Assembly: GCA_032164295.1 (NCBI GenBank)
Contig: JAJHTX010000005.1
Location: 2,232,001 to 2,296,000, forward strand
Direction of reading: 5' to 3'
Source of the DNA: Inonotus obliquus
Taxonomy: Eukaryota; Basidiomycota; Agaricomycetes; Hymenochaetales; Hymenochaetaceae
Length of the DNA stretch: 64,000 bases
A program made the translations under genes and the position numbers. The first letter of the stretch is position 1. Each line of letters begins with the position of its first letter. Under the pieces are notes generated by a model. The model had not been told where the DNA came from. It did no database searches and saw only the letters and a list, made by a program, of their open reading frames with translations. Positions 56,901-64,000 of this stretch are shown here, in pieces.

Positions 56901-58757
56901 TGGTCGAGTCCAGAATGCTTCTGAATTATCCTCTGAATCTTCTTCAACAATATTGGCTCTCATTATCATTTCTGGAGCGGGTTTGATGGTCTTGTACTGA
57001 AGCTTATCAGCGATGATCCGGGCTAATCCGGGAGAAGCTCCAAGAAGATCTCGAGTTGAGATAAGTTGATCCTGGGAAAGGATTTTGTCAGCGACTGTCT
57101 GAAGATTAACACTGGCTGACATCTCCGACTGGCGTGGTGTACGATGTGCTGTTTGCGACTTGTCTCCCGTAGGTTCTTCTTTGCTAGTTGATACTCTCGA
57201 ACTATTCCTTAGGTCAATCTTCTGTACCAACTGCTCATTAGTCATAGTGATATCTTTGACACTTGGCTGAGTCTTGGCTGGTGGACTGATTGTCTCTGCT
57301 TGCGACTTTCGAGGTATACGATCGATGACAACTTCTGGTTCTGCTCTCCTTGATGGTCTTGACTGAATGGGTCTTTCCATTACATCCTTGCGCTTGTGAT
57401 TGGTTGTCTTCTGAGAACGAGTTATCGGATATCCAATCTCATCTTCTTCTGGGTGCGCATATAATGTCTTGCTAGTTTCCGATGAGGATTGACATGTGAT
57501 AAAGTTGACCTTGCTTTCTGCTGAGTGTTGGCGTTTAGCAGCTTGGACTAATGATTCTCCAAATGCTCGCCTGATCACTTCTCCATTTCCCATGCAAAGT
57601 TTCCCTGAGTTATCAAACTTGGCAATTCCTTGGGAAATAATGTTCTTCACCTCTAAACATGTTCGAAGTCCATGTCCCATTTGTCCACATCCAAAACAAT
57701 TACGATAGGGAGCTCTCTCGATGTTTCCACCTCGAGGTTTATTCTTCTCTTGATCTGGCTGAGTCTCGATACGATTATTGGACCTAAGATCTGGAGAACG
57801 AATGGCTTGTGCAACTAAAGGGTCGAGTTTGACTGCCTTGTAGTACAAAAGACCATACTTCGGATCTGATATCGAGAGCTTCGACATTTGTTCGATCAGC
57901 TTCTCTACCTCATCAGGTTCTGTCTTCTTCACCCTATCCTGAGCTCTTCTCAACTTCGAATCAGTCTTGCCGATCTTTGGAGACTGAATTTCCCTTATCC
58001 TATCGGATACGATCTTGACCTCATCCTCATCTTCCTTCTCATTACTTCCGAGGTCATCTTCACTGAATGGGTTTGGAGTTTCCTTCTTTTCCTCCCCATC
58101 AATCATGTCGAACCTGTCTGCATTCAACATTGACTCTGCAGCATTCCATATCTGCTCCAAATCGAAATGTTCAGCCATGTCATGGTCTGGATCCTTTAGT
58201 AAGAGTCGATTCTCTAGGTGTGCTCGAGTGTAGTCATCGAGTCCATTCCAAAAATAGGTAGCCTGTTCCTCCTTGGTTATTTTCTTGTGAGCGAATAGCC
58301 ATCCTCCTATCTTGGTAAACTCTCTGGAATACTGCGTGAATTGTTTCCAGCTCTTGACTCTCGAGTCTCGATTAGCGTACATGAATCTCTTGAGATCCAT
58401 CTTTGTATATCTCTTCTCATTGAGCTGGGCATCGAACAGCCTCAGCAGTTGAGTCTTGAGATTCTTCCAATTGGGTATAGCGAAATCATTAAGACCTTCG
58501 ATCACCTGGATTACCTGCCTCGAGCAGTATCGAGTGATGGTCTTGCACTTGTCTGTGTCAAGCGTGACATTGTACTTAGAACACAATTGTTCATAATAAT
58601 CTAGAAAGGCCTTGACTTCTGAGAAATGTCCCGTGAATGTCTTGGGAGCATTCTTCGAGGTCGAGTATGGCATATCTAGAACCGATAACGATGTCTGATT
58701 GGTCGAGGGAACTTCTTCCTCATGATTGGTAGTCTGTGTAGCACTGTCAGTGGTCAT
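53964..58757 (-). CDS. gag: Gag-protease polyprotein with long disordered C-terminal extension
   Basis: 1597 codons from ATG 58757. Residues about 35-240 look like a retrotransposon gag capsid (KAFLDYYEQLCSKYNVTLDTDK, FTQYSREFTKIGGWLFAHKKITKEEQATYFWNGL). A CCHC knuckle CFGCGQMGHGLRTC sits near residue 352-366, and an aspartic protease with INAILDTGSQMNICHSRF near 640-660, LLGRPWQR farther on. Residues about 850-1480 are charged, Ser/Lys/Glu-rich and probably disordered. At about 1487-1508 a hydrophobic stretch MLSFFVNTLVLVILCIQLTKA reads like a signal peptide or membrane anchor, followed by about 90 residues (SPLPLQMSSND... VDVLPPDQVETAD). Gag proteins are usually 300-600 residues, so the extension is unusual. 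Confidence 0.88.
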   Translation of the reverse strand: MTTDSATQTTNHEEEVPSTNQTSLSVLDMPYSTSKNAPKTFTGHFSEVKAFLDYYEQLCSKYNVTLDTDKCKTITRYCSRQVIQVIEGLNDFAIPNWKNLKTQLLRLFDAQLNEKRYTKMDLKRFMYANRDSRVKSWKQFTQYSREFTKIGGWLFAHKKITKEEQATYFWNGLDDYTRAHLENRLLLKDPDHDMAEHFDLEQIWNAAESMLNADRFDMIDGEEKKETPNPFSEDDLGSNEKEDEDEVKIVSDRIREIQSPKIGKTDSKLRRAQDRVKKTEPDEVEKLIEQMSKLSISDPKYGLLYYKAVKLDPLVAQAIRSPDLRSNNRIETQPDQEKNKPRGGNIERAPYRNCFGCGQMGHGLRTCLEVKNIISQGIAKFDNSGKLCMGNGEVIRRAFGESLVQAAKRQHSAESKVNFITCQSSSETSKTLYAHPEEDEIGYPITRSQKTTNHKRKDVMERPIQSRPSRRAEPEVVIDRIPRKSQAETISPPAKTQPSVKDITMTNEQLVQKIDLRNSSRVSTSKEEPTGDKSQTAHRTPRQSEMSASVNLQTVADKILSQDQLISTRDLLGASPGLARIIADKLQYKTIKPAPEMIMRANIVEEDSEDNSEAFWTRPVIAKTHGRLIRLTVNCGGHDINAILDTGSQMNICHSRFAQLIQRPIDKTQKMNMNDANGGQGMLEGLLTGVRLDIGSIITIGNIYVGSQVPFDLLLGRPWQRGNLISIDERPNGTYLQFKDPEDPTRSKTRYEMLVTPDGSNESWDYDPSTWFAAQPDIDDQDDYQALFEKFTQTREKALEEVRNEEGTAYTAFSVPPSSTQCIVKEWEIETGERSVPRNLILIEDEEDREKKEAQSDSELPNIRIYRKRMRGSGETDSLESLTAPKKPKFSQESDYESDQRDPQTMRMKPDQPSQSVHEHGMTKKEELRDSDDEISSILSVGSEGYSKHHHYGQEASTSQPFPTLMMSKKDIIVRNDEEELYSSKEMESDHYENEINPLLNALFSDFHEIGSPHTASGTLQVVHNDRESLCEEYLAGNQRGEAYKHKGKKSVQPKMHKSPKSHISASSVPITVIEPPLESRDPSDHSKPSYNLHGADPTKLRKKPRRRKRKLKVSIAERPMDGFAQSSSRSDSSRREDSNDITRKRNERHPVKVWPNLVNPKNATQIWNRQHGNRTHMLQPDPFHRKGGRHKQNKPRITKNDQEMKEIWPKSKREVFDHKRPSSSKESSIDRPPKTMRMSSTPMQIVAQGKRSVIEKGNSEFVNTHLCNTPYQTQHRNPTSLNAPNHTYDTPIESPCQRESNKPKMTKIGGDLTEMQGGERRHRYGDVAHPHTFPSPQTNALDLRDAQGSRLVHEVDDRHQKLTGDAREHLKDSPEAQNHSNSKSDFLVSSSTQITVADQPDGCEGSAENADDDSIIIRIRISGRNRKESLPEVKDARKDRNVVHMAGNLPQDIANKNDGPKRSTQTEDKVRMTASQGWRPVIKEKMSMLSFFVNTLVLVILCIQLTKASPLPLQMSSNDPSTLLTPPNTPQTLSETVNVEELVEIFERMKVGEPDSVMVEGRIATLTSQTPDGTETHTILHPHVDVLPPDQVETAD

Positions 58758-58864
58758 GATAACAATACAAATGACTTAGCGAAAAATTCTTCTTTGCTCT
58801 GATCGATGAGCGATGATGGTAAAACTTGATATGGTTACAACCACAACTATCGAATAGCTGCCCT

Positions 58865-58878
58865 GCGGTGGTCACCAA
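58865..58878 (-). other. Candidate primer binding site
   Basis: Immediately inside the 5' LTR the minus strand reads AAACTTGGTGACCACCGCAG. TTGGTGACCACCGC begins 4 nt from the LTR end and contains TGG, the complement of a tRNA CCA end. The matching tRNA was not identified. Confidence 0.55.
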
Positions 58879-58882
58879 GTTT

Positions 58883-60634
58883 TGTCGTGCTGGGATGGTA
58901 TTGGCTGTTAAATAACCAAGTACACTCCCACTGAGTCAACCGGTCTAATTATCTAGGCGGGTAGTCTTCCCAGTTGTTCGTTGAAGCTATGGGCAACTTG
59001 TTGTAGTTGGAGGGTTGAGGGATTCGAGATCAAGTAGAGATGTAGAGTGAGTGAGAGATGAGTCTTTATCCAATTCTCTTGAAAGTGAGTGATAGGTCAC
59101 CGTGGGTGAGAAGCAATTAAATTGTCCACACCGAGGTAGGCAATGACAAGCTATGCAGAATAGATGTCAATGTCTAGAGGGACACACACACTCGAAGTCT
59201 CGAGTTATTAGATATCGACTTTGAGAGGGAGTTTATCACCAATGTCCAATTGGAACAGAGGCGATACAATACCTTTGACTAGTACCAAACTAGTCCTTGA
59301 GCAATGCAGTTACCCAGTCTTAAGCTGTGGTCAACTGTATGCGACGAAACCTTGACTTGACTTGCAAATGGTGTGACAAGAGGTCACAGAGTGATGTGAG
59401 CTTGTCTTGTTCTGGGGGAGAACTCTGGTGAGTTATTCTATGGGGAGTTAATTCTATGCTCCTCTGGGGGGCTACATGCTGGTCCTTAAATACTAATTCC
59501 AAGACCAATTTACATAATCCACAGCATAAGCTAAAAATAGATCTGCATCAACCACATCATCAAAATTTGATATCTCCTTCCAAAGCTATGCATCAAATAC
59601 TCCAAATCAAGTGATATGTATCAATGTATCAATGAGTTATTTGATGAATGATGCGCATCAATGAATTAATTGATGAGTGATGTGCATCAATGCATGATTT
59701 GATAAATGCTGTGCATCAATGAATTACTTGATAGATGCTGTGCATCAATGAGTTATTTGATGAATGATGCGCATCAATGAGTTACTTGATGAATGATGTG
59801 CCATCAATGAATCAATTGATGAGTCCAGAATATGGTTCAAGGTGATGACCTGATCGATGATCTAATCGATGACTTGATGAATGACCTAATGGATGATATA
59901 ATCGATTACTTGATGGATGAGATAATCGATGACCTAATGAATGATATAATCGATTACTTGATGGATGATATAATCGATGACCTGATGGATGATATAATCG
60001 ATTACCCAGTTTGGGCTTATTTGGTTTTTGGTATCTGGACTGTGGTCTTTGGTTTTTCCAGAGCGATGTATTGGATGGCTTCTCAGATAAGACCAAATGA
60101 ATGGTGCAACCAGTGGTTCTTGAACCTTCATTTCTGCTTCTAGAGTGTGACCATATAAAGAATGGTTTGTTTATCTATCGCCGCTCGAGTTCCTTTTCTG
60201 CAATTCTTTGTTCTAATGCCACCTTCACGACTTCACCATCTGCTCTGCCACACTTCTGAACTTCTCAGGCTGACTTTTGTGTATCGTCGCGCTTCCTCTA
60301 ACCCGATTCAGTGAGTTACTTTCTCGACACTTTGCGATCTTTATGCTTAATAGCACGAAGAGTATTTGTGGAGACGACTATCATGATCGAGGAGGAGTGG
60401 GTCGAGTGGGTACCGGTGCTTGTTACTAGACGAGTTGTGCTCAACGCTTGATAGTAAGCTTGGCACTTTCCATCGGCTTTCGATTTGCTAACTTGTGTGC
60501 AGAATTACGAGTTACTGCGACGTCCGATATTTCTTGTTTATCCTTTCTGATGTCCTACTATGTTCTTGCTTCCGATAGTGTAAAGCGTGCCAATATTACG
60601 ATTGTTTATGTCCAGGCAATATCCTGGCCTGACA
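58883..60634 (-). repeat. 5' LTR of the Ty3/gypsy element
   Basis: 1752 bp; T at 60571 is the only difference from the 3' LTR that I found. It begins on the minus strand at 60634 with TGTCAGGCC and ends CACGACA at 58883. Confidence 0.95.
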
Positions 60635-62068
60635 GCGCTTGAACTCTGGCGGGTATGTTTCGTAGCGGACTAGTGCGTTGAACATGTTCGTGAAACAGCC
60701 CACATGTCGTCGGACTGCCGGGCTTATCGCCTGTAGCGTCATCCCCGAAGGACCTGGCGCGCTATTTGGTGGAATTCCTTTAAGTGCCGATAATACCTCG
60801 CTTTCTGAAAAGGATCGCTGTTGTTCCTGCGACGTGAGGTGTTCCTCCTCATTTACCACTATATTTCGGGTAGGGAAATAGTGCTGTCTGAACGCTTCTG
60901 CTATCTCGACATGGCGGACCGCTCGGAAAGGAGACGTTAATGTCGGGATGTTGACCTGACGTCTAGGTAGTCCGCTCTTATGGAACCTCCATGGCATAAC
61001 GTTGCCCGCTTCGTTACGGCGTGTATGGTACCACATCCACCTCCGGTTCCGCAACCAGTAGAGCAGGTCCGGCGTGCCTTCCTCCACCCTCCGATCACAT
61101 TCCTCGTCCCACCACCTCTCCTTGCGCTGTGAGACCGTTTCATACGTGAGGCAGTTCGTGGCCGTCCTTGCACTCGTAAAGAGTTGAGTGAACCACGCCA
61201 ACACAGCTTGTTCACTCGTAGGTTGGCTATTCCAGAAACCCGGGGGAACAGCATACTCCAGCTCTGCTGCCCATGTTTCTGCCTTGTCATTTGGAATACC
61301 CATGCGCTCGAGACTGGCGCGATTGCTCCAATTAGATAGATCCGCCGTGATAATGCAGTGATGGCCTTTTTTGACTATGTGAGGGTGAGTCTTCCACGTT
61401 TGTCGTAAGTCAGGTAAGGATGCCGGAGTAAATATCAGGGCATCCGGGTGGGTTCCTGTTCCAGGCCACTCTCCATGACACGTGACCGCATCCGGGTCAT
61501 CAGCGTATGTGAACGCCGGATGGTCATCTAACCAGTCGTTGAAGAAACCTACACGTTCTATGTTACTGCGCCCGCCGCTCGGTGCAGTTGACCAGTACGA
61601 ACTTGCATTGAAGTCGCCAGCGATGATGGAACCCTCTGGGAAACCTCTTCGGAACCGCGCAGCAGTTGCACCCCACGTTGTCCGGTGTGTAGTGTGAGGG
61701 CAGTATACTGAGAAGATATGCAAGTTACCTTCGCCCACAGTTATCTCCGCATGCACCATTGTATCGTCTGGGATGTCGTCATGCTGCGACCAACGTATCC
61801 CCTTTGGGATCGCAATGCCCACCCATGGGTCCTGTCCCTTTGCTAGGATCATAGTGTGTCCCTCGAACAGTGGCGCGCCTGTGTCAGCCACCTCCCGCTC
61901 CCCTGTTGTACGCGCGATTCCCACTGTAAATCTGGGTATCTCTTGGATACACCAGATGTCCAAATCCCACGCTGAAAAATGTGTTTCCTGTAATAGATGT
62001 TGAGCCATAAATAAAGCCATGCTGGAACGTCCCGCGTTGTATGAAACCATCTTGAGTTCTCCCTTCAT
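60635..62068 (-). pseudogene. Non-LTR retrotransposon ORF2, endonuclease and start of RT; truncated by LTR insertion
   Basis: From the ATG at 62068 (MKGELKMVSYNAGRSSMALF) the minus strand encodes an APE-type endonuclease: DLDIWCIQE, LHIFSVYCPHT, IIAGDFNASSYWST, THPDALIFTP and KKGHHCIITADLSNW. A linker with WWDEECDR follows and then the first RT block SAPGPSGMTLQAISP. The frame is cut at 60635 by the LTR. The C-terminal end of such an ORF2 lies on the far side (45756-46011). The element is of the Tad/I type by domain order. Its ATG overlaps the ORF1 stop as TAATG. Confidence 0.88.
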
Positions 62069-63282
62069 TAATATGTAGGAGGGGAAGACGATCGCCTTGT
62101 ATTCGTAGGCTTCTTTGGACAATTCGGGTAGTCCGCCCTGTGCGCGCCTCGGCAATTCGCGCATTTGACCACGTGCGAACATGAAGTGACATCTGCGCAG
62201 TCGGCGCATTTGTTTTCACATAGCTCCGTTTGGTGCAGTTCAGCGCACCTTGCACACCTGTATAGCTCCGTGCAGTCTTGGTCGCTGTGTCTGTAGCGGT
62301 AGCATTTCTTGCATTGTATAGGACTCGTCCGCGCTTTCGGTTCCACAGCGTACTGGTTTCGCCCGTAATACCGGATAGACCGGCGCACGACTCCATTGTT
62401 GTGGAAAATCGCATCCTTGGCTTTTATCGGGTGGGACACCGTAACCATGATTGCCGCCGTGGCAGACTGGTTACGGGTAACCAGTTCTTGCAGCGTCGTC
62501 GGCTGGCCCATAAAGTGCGGGGCCGCCGTAAACGGAAACTCCGTGAAGACCGCGTTTGATAGACGGAGTTCAGCTGCGATTTTCGCAGGGGTGTGGATCT
62601 GCTTAGTCACAGGATTTATAATTGGGAATCCCGGGACTATGAATTGGAACGACTCCGTGAATGGAGTGAATTCCACGGATGTCATTGCATCCGAAGTGAT
62701 CCGGAGCTTAGCCTGCATGGCCTCTGCCCATTCCGTGCCCATGTCCGTAGCATCCGGGCGTGCGTCCACGTCCACCACGAGTAGCCCTTTCAGGGTCCAG
62801 CTCGTCTTACAAACCACTAATGGCCCGCCTTTCTTAGGGGTCGGTCGAGTCGCCCGAGCCATGACGTACGCCTCCTCGCGTGACAGGGAAGGACGCGGCT
62901 TGATTGTGAAACCGAGTGACGTGGCGACCTTCGCCTTACGTAAGCGGATGTCGTTTATCGTGGTCTTCCTTTTCTTAGGAGCCGCTCTGTTCGGACCGGC
63001 TCCTTGCTGGCCCGCCGCTTGTGCGTAACTATGGTTTCCCGCATTCTTCCGCGTGACCTGAACGAATGGTGCCGGCACTGGAGCGGCAGGGACATATCGG
63101 ATGTAGCGGTCCGGGATTCCCTTTGCCTCATTGGACGAATTTATAGCGTCCACATCAATGACCTCCTGAGGGGCCGCCGGAGCCTTCCCGGCATTCCTGG
63201 CGCCCTTCGGTGCCGTCGGTTTATGGGTAGTGTTATGCACAACCTGCGCACCAGGGGCCACTACTGCACACCTGGGCGTCGA
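62068..63282 (-). CDS. Non-LTR retrotransposon ORF1 (gag-like), C-terminal portion with zinc knuckles
   Basis: The frame is open from 63282, and the largest possible ORF starts with GTG at 63261 (no ATG there). It reads VVHNTTHKPTAPKGARN, a basic linker, an RRM/gag-like middle (GLLVVDVDARPDATDMGTEW; EFPFTAAPHFMGQP), and ends in three Cys/His motifs: CKKCYRYRHSDQDC, CARCAELHQTELCE and CANCRGAHRADYPNC. The stop TAA at 62070-62068 overlaps the ORF2 start. It is one base out of frame with the ORF at 63261-64000, so the two are probably one ORF1 broken by a frameshift, or use unusual initiation. Confidence 0.75.
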   Translation of the reverse strand, partial: STPRCAVVAPGAQVVHNTTHKPTAPKGARNAGKAPAAPQEVIDVDAINSSNEAKGIPDRYIRYVPAAPVPAPFVQVTRKNAGNHSYAQAAGQQGAGPNRAAPKKRKTTINDIRLRKAKVATSLGFTIKPRPSLSREEAYVMARATRPTPKKGGPLVVCKTSWTLKGLLVVDVDARPDATDMGTEWAEAMQAKLRITSDAMTSVEFTPFTESFQFIVPGFPIINPVTKQIHTPAKIAAELRLSNAVFTEFPFTAAPHFMGQPTTLQELVTRNQSATAAIMVTVSHPIKAKDAIFHNNGVVRRSIRYYGRNQYAVEPKARTSPIQCKKCYRYRHSDQDCTELYRCARCAELHQTELCENKCADCADVTSCSHVVKCANCRGAHRADYPNCPKKPTNTRRSSSPPTY

Positions 63283-64000
63283 CTAGGGGTTGTTCTCTGG
63301 GGTGCTTTATGCTGTCCACCTCCTGGGGCAGCACCCTGCGCAGCGGGGGGTTGTGCCCACCTAGACGCCTGGAGCCCTTGGCCCTCTGCGGTCGTCTGGT
63401 GGACGGGACCCGGCAAACATCCCTGTTCTACCTTCTTCAGCCGCTCTCCCAGAACGGCCAACTGCTTACTATTCTCCGCTGCCTCCTCCCGCGCCCGACG
63501 GTTCGCTAGTGTTTGCTCCTCCCCTATCAACTTCAATCGATCCAGGATGGCGTATAATTGCGGATCAGCGTCCGTACCGTGTGTAGGATAGACTGCCGGA
63601 GTGAGCGCGCAGTCGCTGGCCAGATGCCGTAAGCCATCCGCAAAGGAACCTGGGTACAAGGTGTCCTTGTTGTATCCGTTCGAAAAACCCCACTGGAAAC
63701 GGTCCATGACGTCATTGTTCTCAAACGGGCCGTCTTCGTGTGACTGAGAAATGGCCGAAAAGAGCATGGCCGTTACTTTGCCAAGCGTGTACCCCATCTG
63801 CTCGTAATTGTGTGCCAGCGAGCCCGGCTGGGAGCCAACTGACTCAGCAACCATCTCTGGGGCCTGGAGTTCTTTCTCCATGTGGTCAAACACACCCCCC
63901 ACGTAATCATACGTCACGGCGTAGGCGTGCCGTGCGTTGTAAACACTTTCCACCTCCATCTGTTCATCCCACGATTTCTTCTCCGGGGAAGTTGTCTCCT
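63261..64000 (-). CDS. Non-LTR retrotransposon ORF1, N-terminal portion; extends past the window
   Basis: The frame is open from 64000 to TAG at 63263-63261; the first ATG inside is at 63959 (MEVESVYNARHAYAVTYDYV), but in-frame codons continue upstream (SPEKKSWDEQ) so the true start may be outside. It has a helical region with DTLYPGSFADGLRHLASDC and a coiled coil EEQTLANRRAREEAAENSKQLAVLGERLKKVE, then a Pro/Gln/Ala linker. Coiled coil followed by RNA-binding and zinc-knuckle regions is the usual ORF1 order. Confidence 0.65.
   Translation of the reverse strand, partial: ETTSPEKKSWDEQMEVESVYNARHAYAVTYDYVGGVFDHMEKELQAPEMVAESVGSQPGSLAHNYEQMGYTLGKVTAMLFSAISQSHEDGPFENNDVMDRFQWGFSNGYNKDTLYPGSFADGLRHLASDCALTPAVYPTHGTDADPQLYAILDRLKLIGEEQTLANRRAREEAAENSKQLAVLGERLKKVEQGCLPGPVHQTTAEGQGLQASRWAQPPAAQGAAPGGGQHKAPQRTTPSRRPGVQ

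Larger units (their letters stand above)
46012..60634 (-). mobile_element. Ty3/gypsy-type LTR retrotransposon, 14.6 kb, minus strand
   Basis: Two direct repeats of 1752 bp (46012-47763 and 58883-60634) with TG...CA ends (read on the minus strand TGTCAGG...CACGACA) bound an 11.1 kb interior. On the minus strand the interior carries gag with a CCHC knuckle, an aspartic protease, an unknown ORF, RT, RNase H and integrase. RT-RNase H before integrase places it in the Ty3/gypsy group. Pol is broken by a solo LTR (50494-50947), so this copy is probably not autonomous. The element is long for a fungal gypsy. No 5-bp target duplication is visible (left flank CGCGG, right flank GCGCT). Confidence 0.93.

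Noticed and set aside
63261..63282. Programmed -1 frameshift in the non-LTR ORF1
   Set aside because: No X XXY YYZ slippery heptamer occurs in the short overlap.
1..64000. tRNA, rRNA and other structured RNA genes
   Set aside because: No cloverleaf, A/B box pair or rRNA-like block was recognised by eye. A covariance-model scan was not possible here.

Overview
The window is nuclear DNA from a filamentous fungus, most likely a basidiomycete (Agaricomycetes). The evidence is dense genes on both strands, coding regions cut by many short GT-AG introns of about 45-60 nt with CTAAC/CTAAT-like branch sites, very small exons, and the gene set itself (DBP5, MIC60, RPN1, YIP4, a GLFG nucleoporin, LST8, neutral trehalase, ATG15, ATG22). 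All host gene models were spliced by eye, so the outer coordinates are firmer than the internal exon boundaries.

Layout, 0.2-45.1 kb (host genes): OBAP/DUF1264 protein (-), DBP5 RNA helicase (+), an unrecognised coiled-coil gene (+), MIC60 (-), a membrane/coiled-coil gene (-), RPN1 (+), YIP4/YIPF6 (-), a NUP49/NUP58-type nucleoporin (-), arrestin-like gene 1 (+), LST8 (-), arrestin-like gene 2 (+), neutral trehalase (-), a mostly non-coding 2.3 kb interval, glutathione peroxidase (+), an unrecognised coiled-coil gene (+), a Ca3427-like periplasmic-binding-fold protein (-), ATG15 lipase (+), a membrane-anchored metallophosphatase (-) and ATG22 (+). LST8 (TOR signalling) lies between two arrestin-like paralogues. 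ATG15 and ATG22, which act one after the other in the vacuole at the end of autophagy, are separated by one gene. The 2.3 kb interval contains a retroposed mRNA-tail fragment with a 16-bp target-site duplication and a MITE-like inverted repeat.

Layout, 45.7-64 kb (transposons): a non-LTR retrotransposon (Tad/I-like, - strand) is split by a 14.6 kb Ty3/gypsy-type LTR retrotransposon, also on the - strand. Its two 1752-bp LTRs differ at one position that I could find. In transcription order the LTR element has a 1597-codon gag-protease ORF, an in-frame TAG, a 319-codon ORF of unknown function, a probable 3' splice site, and pol (RT, RNase H, integrase). Pol is broken by a 454-bp solo LTR of a different element flanked by AAGAG duplications. 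On the opposite strand, just inside the 3' LTR, the element carries a spliced Cys/His-rich gene that converges on the end of pol. The split non-LTR element lacks most of its RT domain at the junction, the LTR element shows no target duplication, and its ORF1/ORF2 junction is a TAATG stop-start overlap.

The strongest leads are the unusual coding plan of the LTR element (in-frame stop, signal-anchor-like segment, unknown ORF, opposite-strand intron-containing gene), the missing target duplication with an LTR pair that is almost identical, and the 9-nt micro-exon inside a trehalase signature.
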